Shown here: positions 59,781-64,000 of the stretch, piece by piece | Position numbering within the stretch: position 1 is the first letter of the stretch | Layout: every line of letters starts with the position of its first letter | NCBI RefSeq assembly: GCF_000400505.1 | Contig: NZ_CM001857.1 | Span: 3,189,836-3,253,835 of the forward strand | Source: Musicola paradisiaca NCPPB 2511 | GTDB taxonomy: Bacteria > Pseudomonadota > Gammaproteobacteria > Enterobacterales > Enterobacteriaceae | Length of the DNA: 64,000 nucleotides | Direction: 5' to 3' | Notes under the pieces: model-generated | Database searches by the model: none | Told to the model about the DNA's origin: nothing | Seen by the model: the letters and a program-made list of their open reading frames with translations, nothing else | Position numbers and translations under genes: made by a program

Positions 59781-60593
59781 TTACAACCTGGGTTGAATAC
59801 GACGCTGTAGCAAATTGATCAGCAACAGCATAATGAACGAGACCACCAGCATGAAGACGCCGATGCCGGTCGCGCCCTTGTAATCGTATTGATCCAATTT
59901 GGAGACGATCAATAACGGCAGAATTTCAGTCTTGAACGGAATATTGCCAGCGATGAACACCACTGAACCGTATTCCCCGACGCCACGAGCGAACGCCAAC
60001 GCAAAACCGGTAAGCCAAGCCGGCAGGATCGCCGGCAACAACACATGGCGAAATGCCTGCAACGGGTTAGCCCCCAAACAGGCGGCGGCTTCTTCAATTT
60101 CTTTGGGGATATCCGCCAGTACCGGCTGCAACGTCCTTACCACGAACGGTAACGTCACGAAAATCAACGCCAACGTGATCCCCAGGCTGGTATAAGCAAT
60201 ACGAAACGGAAACAGCGAACCAATCAGCCCGGTCGGCGCATACAAGGATGTCAACGCAATACCGGCCACCGCGGTTGGCAACGCGAAAGGCATATCGATC
60301 ATGGCATCAATGATTTTACGGCCCGGAAAGCGGTATCTCACCAATACCCAGGCCAGCAGGGTACCCAGAATACCGTTGATAAAGGCTGCAGCCAGTGCGG
60401 AGCCAAAGGACAGTTGAAGAGAAACCAGCACCTGTCGGCTGGAGATAAGCTGCCAGAACTGGGGAAATGTCAGCTGGCTGGCATACAGCAACATCACCGC
60501 CATCGGGATCAGCACGACAAGCGCCAGATAGGACAGGCTGAACCCCAGCGTTAAACCAAAACCGGGAATAACCGGCAAAATTCTTCTCGACAT
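59781..60593 (-). CDS. cysT: Sulfate ABC transporter permease CysT (CysU)
   Basis: The partner membrane subunit. From MSRRILPVIPGFGLTLGF (60593) it has 270 residues (E. coli 277). DMPFALPTAVAGIALTSLYA and the coupling loop EIEEAAACLGANPLQAFRHVLLP are conserved. The longer open frame (29 more codons) lies over the intercistronic hairpin region and was not used. Confidence 0.93.
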   Translation of the reverse strand: MSRRILPVIPGFGLTLGFSLSYLALVVLIPMAVMLLYASQLTFPQFWQLISSRQVLVSLQLSFGSALAAAFINGILGTLLAWVLVRYRFPGRKIIDAMIDMPFALPTAVAGIALTSLYAPTGLIGSLFPFRIAYTSLGITLALIFVTLPFVVRTLQPVLADIPKEIEEAAACLGANPLQAFRHVLLPAILPAWLTGFALAFARGVGEYGSVVFIAGNIPFKTEILPLLIVSKLDQYDYKGATGIGVFMLVVSFIMLLLINLLQRRIQPRL

Positions 60594-60650
60594 AAAGCGC
60601 CTTTCATCACAACACAGTGCCGACATGCCATGCAGACATCCAGCGTGACA

Positions 60651-60674
60651 AAACCGTCCCAATAAGGACGGTTT
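60651..60674 (-). terminator. Hairpin between sbp and cysT, probable partial terminator
   Basis: AAACCGTCC/GGACGGTTT (60651-60659 with 60666-60674), followed on the minus strand by one more T then GTCA. Its place inside the operon suggests 3'-end protection or partial termination, giving more binding protein than transporter. Confidence 0.65.
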
Positions 60675-60692
60675 CAGCAATCCATCAATACG

Positions 60693-61703
60693 TTATTTAT
60701 TGATCTGTTTGAAAATAGCGTCGAAGACACCGCCATCATCGAAGAATTTAGGCTGAGCCTGCTTCCAACCACCAAACTCGCCGTCGATCGTCACCAGTTT
60801 CACCGGGGCAAACTGGGATTTAAATTCTTCCGCCACTTTGGCATTACGCGGACGATAGAAGTTTTTCGCGATAATACGCTGAGCCTCTTCGCTATAGAGA
60901 TAATCCAGGTAGGCTTCCGCCTGTTTACGAGTGCCTTTACGTTCCACCACGGCATCCACAACCGCGACCGGCGGTTCCGCCAGAATGGAAATGGAAGGCG
61001 TGACGATTTCTAGCTGATCGCCCCCCTGCTCCTGCAACGACAGGTAAGCTTCGTTTTCCCAGGCAATCAACACATCGCCCAACTGGCGTTGCACGAAGCT
61101 GATGGTTGCGCCACGCGCGCCGGTATCCAGCACCGGAGCATGCTTGTAAAGCTCAGTCACGAACGTCAACGCACTGTCGTCCGTACCGCCCGGCAAGTGT
61201 TTAGCGTATGCCCAGGCCGCCAGAAAATTCCAACGCGCGCCGCCGGAGGTCTTCGGGTTTGGCGTAATCACCTGTACATCCGGTTTGATCAAATCACCCC
61301 AGTCCTTGATATGCTTCGGGTTTCCTTTGCGCACCAGAAAGACGATGGCCGAGGTATAAGGCGTACTGTTTTCCGGCAGCCGCGCCTGCCATTTCGGATC
61401 GATCAGTTGCTGGTTAAGGTTGAGCGCATCAATATCACCCGCCAACGCCAACGTCACCACATCGGCCTGCAGGCCGTCGATGACTGAGCGCGCCTGTTTA
61501 CCCGACCCGCCATGCGAATTCCTGATGGTGATATCTTCACCCGTGGTAGCTTTCCAGTGTTTGATAAACGCCGCGTTGTATTGCTGATACAGTTCACGGG
61601 TCGGATCATAAGAAACATTCAACAGTTCCGTAGCGGCAGAAGCTATTCCGGAAAATAACAGTGCGGCGGTAGCCAGCGATACTCCCAGACGGCGCATAGA
61701 CAT
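60693..61703 (-). CDS. sbp: Periplasmic sulfate-binding protein Sbp
   Basis: Binds sulfate for the CysTWA importer. The signal peptide ends at [13 protein letters not shown]. Motifs [52 protein letters not shown] and [21 protein letters not shown] are closer to E. coli Sbp than to CysP. It is the first gene of sbp-cysT-cysW-cysA. Upstream (61704-62065) there is a -10-like TATACA at 61730-61735 without a matching -35, as expected for a CysB-activated promoter; the rest of that gap shows nothing. Confidence 0.94.
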   Translation of the reverse strand: MSMRRLGVSLATAALLFSGIASAATELLNVSYDPTRELYQQYNAAFIKHWKATTGEDITIRNSHGGSGKQARSVIDGLQADVVTLALAGDIDALNLNQQLIDPKWQARLPENSTPYTSAIVFLVRKGNPKHIKDWGDLIKPDVQVITPNPKTSGGARWNFLAAWAYAKHLPGGTDDSALTFVTELYKHAPVLDTGARGATISFVQRQLGDVLIAWENEAYLSLQEQGGDQLEIVTPSISILAEPPVAVVDAVVERKGTRKQAEAYLDYLYSEEAQRIIAKNFYRPRNAKVAEEFKSQFAPVKLVTIDGEFGGWKQAQPKFFDDGGVFDAIFKQINK

Positions 61704-62065
61704 GAATCCTCACTCCCTAAATAGTCATTTGTATAATCTTCCCGGGCCGCCGGCGGTTGGAAAAGTGCGCCAGGGGAACCGTAACGTGTCATGAATATCA
61801 TCGAACAAACTGGCGTTTACTCGCAATGAGGCCGCCGCCGGTTTTTAACTATGGAAGGGACAATAGTGGATAAGAGGGGGAGGACAAAAATACCCTTTAG
61901 GGATAATTTATGCAGTCTCGTTATATTGTCATGGCGTTAACCATCATTTTAAATCTAAAAATACGCCGTTAGGGCCATTCATGGCGGGAGTAAAATCGCC
62001 GCCATTTATCCATCGGAAGAGAACTGCGCTATGCCGCGTCCCATCCATACACATCATGTACTGGA

Positions 62066-63223
62066 TTACTGGTCTTCATCCAATTGCAGCGCGATATACA
62101 GCAACAGACGATCATCAAAACTGCTCAAATCCAGACCCGTTAGTTCCGAAATGCGATTAAGACGATACTCCAATGTATTACGGTGAATAAACAATGCTTT
62201 GGCTGTAGCCCCCGGCTGAACATTCTGCCGAAACCAGGCATTCAGCGTCCGACGCAGCAAACCATTACTGTCCATCGCCTTCAAACGCGCCAGCGGGCGC
62301 ACCAACTCGTTGGCCTGCCAGCCGCCGCGCAGGCTGTCGAGCAGTACGGGCAACATCAAATCCTGATAAAAATAACTACGTTGCGCCGGCATTCGTTGCT
62401 TACCGACGCTCATGGTAGTACGTGCGGTACGATAAGAACGGGCGATACTGCCCGAACCGGAGAAATAGTTCCCCAACGCCACTCTGACGCGCAAACGGCT
62501 ACTCTCTTCCATGCGCGAGAGCAGCGTATCCACGCGACGACGATGGTCTTCCGCATCCCAGCGACCGTGGCTGGTCAACGCGGGCTTCAGCACCACCATT
62601 TCCGTCAACGATACAATGGCGATCAGATTGTTCCGTTCCGGTGTCGTCAACAACGTCTGCAGTTGCTGCAATTCCGCCATGGCGCTATCTACGCCCAGTT
62701 GCCCGCTGTCCACTTCCACCACCGCGACCACGCGCGGCTGATTCAGATCAATGCCCAGCCGCTGCGCCCATTCCATCAGCGCCGGGGACAATTCATCAGT
62801 ACGAATCAGGTTCAGCACCAGTTCCTCGCGCAGGCGGCTGTCCTGTGCCAGCATATGCAGCAATCTGGCCTGCTCCAGCATCATCTCCGCAGTCATACAT
62901 ACCAGTTCGCCATACTGACGCAATTGACCGGGATTACCGGTCAAGCCGATGACCCCGACAATCTCGCCATCAATGCGCAACGGCAGGTTGACGCCGGGCC
63001 GTACCCCTTGCAGGTGGCGGGCTACCGCTTCGTCAATATCCACCACGCGGCCTTGCGACAATGCCAATAACGCCCCTTCATGCAATTCCCCAATACGCTC
63101 TCTGTCACCGCTGCCGATGATGCGCCCTCTTGCATCCATCACATTGATATTGCTATCAATAATCTGCATGGTTCGCGCAACGATATCCTGCGCCAGTTTG
63201 GCATTTAGATGGTAGGACGCCAT
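62066..63223 (-). CDS. cdaR: Sugar-diacid transcriptional regulator CdaR
   Basis: An activator of glucarate, galactarate and glycerate use in E. coli. The 385 residues equal E. coli CdaR, with a highly similar N-terminal sugar-diacid recognition domain (MDARGRIIGSGDRERIGELHEGALLALSQGRVVDIDE) and a C-terminal PucR-type helix-turn-helix (ALFIHRNTLEYRLNRISELTGL). It lies downstream of degP on the same strand, as in E. coli. Galactarate comes from pectin, which fits a pectinolytic host. Confidence 0.96.
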   Translation of the reverse strand: MASYHLNAKLAQDIVARTMQIIDSNINVMDARGRIIGSGDRERIGELHEGALLALSQGRVVDIDEAVARHLQGVRPGVNLPLRIDGEIVGVIGLTGNPGQLRQYGELVCMTAEMMLEQARLLHMLAQDSRLREELVLNLIRTDELSPALMEWAQRLGIDLNQPRVVAVVEVDSGQLGVDSAMAELQQLQTLLTTPERNNLIAIVSLTEMVVLKPALTSHGRWDAEDHRRRVDTLLSRMEESSRLRVRVALGNYFSGSGSIARSYRTARTTMSVGKQRMPAQRSYFYQDLMLPVLLDSLRGGWQANELVRPLARLKAMDSNGLLRRTLNAWFRQNVQPGATAKALFIHRNTLEYRLNRISELTGLDLSSFDDRLLLYIALQLDEDQ

Positions 63224-63424
63224 TTCAACCTCAGGAAAGACAGAGACATTTGCACCAGCATAACGTTGTGAATTCCCTCACACATTATGCAACTGCATGA
63301 AAACTGGCGTATCGCATAGGATTTGTGGATGAAATCACAAAATAGTGGGGAGAACCGGCTGACCGCCGTAAAAAACAGCTATGTCGGTCAGGCCGCTGGC
63401 CCAGGCCTGCTCTAAAAGAAGAAA

Positions 63425-63448
63425 GCCGGGGGAGCGATCTCCCCCGGC
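63425..63448 (-). terminator. degP terminator
   Basis: A 10-bp perfect GC-rich stem GCCGGGGGAG/CTCCCCCGGC with loop CGAT, followed on the minus strand by TTTCTTCTTTT. Confidence 0.88.
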
Positions 63449-63504
63449 AATCCTCCTCGCATCCCGGTTGTCAGTCGGCTGGCATTCAGCAAATTCGCGC
63501 CGAT

Positions 63505-64000
63505 TTATTGAATCAACAGATAAAGTACCGTATCGCCACGACGAATATTCAACGCCAACACCGGCGGTTTACTGTCAATAATCTTGCGCAGTTCACCAAT
63601 ATTTTCGACCGGCTGTTGATTAACCCCAAGAATGACGTCATCCGGCTTCAGACCAATACGCGCCGCGGCAGAACCCGGTTTCACCTGGTCGACCCGCACG
63701 CCTTTTTGACCGTTCACCTGAGTATTACTCAGTTCGGCCCCTTCAATGGCTGAATTCAGATTTCCCGAAGCCACCTGCGTTTGCGCGCTCTGCTGTAGAG
63801 TGACATTCACCGTCACGGGTTTACCATCGCGAATCAACCCCAGCGACAGCGAACTCCCCACCGGCAGAGAGCCGACTTGAGCCCGTAGTGCGGCGAAACT
63901 GCTTATCGCCTTGCCGTTAAGGGAAACAATGACATCCCCGGCTTTGATCCCGGCTTTCGCCGCCGCGGAGTTCGGCTGTACCTGGCTGACGAACGCACCG
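63505..64000 (-). CDS. degP: Periplasmic serine protease/chaperone DegP, 3' part (runs off the window)
   Basis: A quality-control protease of the periplasm and a classic sigma-E target. The visible 164 codons cover the end of PDZ1 (GAFVSQVQPNSAAAKAGIKA, NGKAISSFAALRAQVGSLP) and all of PDZ2 (VDQVKPGSAAARIGLKPDDVILGVNQQPV), ending RRGDTVLYLLIQ. The order follows E. coli DegP throughout. The protease domain is outside the window. Confidence 0.96.
   Translation of the reverse strand, partial: GAFVSQVQPNSAAAKAGIKAGDVIVSLNGKAISSFAALRAQVGSLPVGSSLSLGLIRDGKPVTVNVTLQQSAQTQVASGNLNSAIEGAELSNTQVNGQKGVRVDQVKPGSAAARIGLKPDDVILGVNQQPVENIGELRKIIDSKPPVLALNIRRGDTVLYLLIQ

Overview
The window is chromosomal DNA of a soft-rot enterobacterium (family Pectobacteriaceae), most likely Dickeya or its close relative Musicola. 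Two things show this. Most proteins are close to Escherichia coli counterparts and keep the E. coli neighbourhoods (iscR-trmJ-suhB, glnB-glrR-qseG-glrK-glmY-purL-mltF-tadA, acpS-pdxJ-recO-era-rnc-lepB-lepA-rseCBA-rpoE-nadB, trmN6-srmB-grcA-ung). A Dickeya-type pectinase cluster (pelA, one pelD/pelE-type lyase, paeY, pemA) sits between glyA and glnB. The genus is inferred from gene content.

Layout. 1-2.2 kb: 5' part of iscR with two abutting IscR-type operators, trmJ, suhB. 2.2-6.7 kb: a Fur-box-preceded iron-complex ABC importer and a second, opposing binding protein with its own strong Fur box. 6.7-9.6 kb: a NicO-type metal permease gene (frameshifted here), a DUF1007 partner and an HcaT-like MFS transporter. 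9.7-11.2 kb: glyA with a PurR operator. 11.6-17.4 kb: pectinolysis, in which secreted lyases, an acetylesterase and a methylesterase act together on plant pectin. 17.6-22.4 kb: glnB and the GlrR/QseG/GlrK module, followed by the likely glmY small RNA with a sigma54 promoter and three GlrR-type enhancer sites. 22.6-30.9 kb: purL, mltF, tadA, pgpC, murQ and a small conserved hypothetical gene.

31.5-37.1 kb is the most individual part. It holds a LapB-type type I secretion ATPase with no adaptor, outer-membrane or substrate gene beside it, a membrane PAS-GAF-SGDEF diguanylate cyclase preceded by what looks like a leader-peptide/terminator element, and a PdeH-like c-di-GMP phosphodiesterase with a good flagellar sigma28 promoter. 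37.3-49.0 kb is conserved housekeeping: ferredoxin, acpS to rnc, lepB, lepA, and the sigma-E operon with its upstream overlapping rseD frame, then nadB with two NadR boxes. 49.0-53.3 kb: trmN6, srmB, grcA with two FNR boxes, ung, a nine-copy heptanucleotide repeat and two tRNA-Ala genes. 53.5-57.9 kb: an O-acetylhomoserine-type PLP enzyme, gltX, three identical tRNA-Val genes plus tRNA-Lys, and a DoxX-family gene. 57.9-64 kb: a sulfate ABC operon (sbp-cysT-cysW-cysA), cdaR and the 3' part of degP.

Three otherwise normal genes (nicO-like, lepA, srmB) are each broken by what looks like loss of one base in an A or T run. This pattern suggests sequencing error more than real gene decay. No prophage, insertion sequence, CRISPR array or integrase gene was seen.
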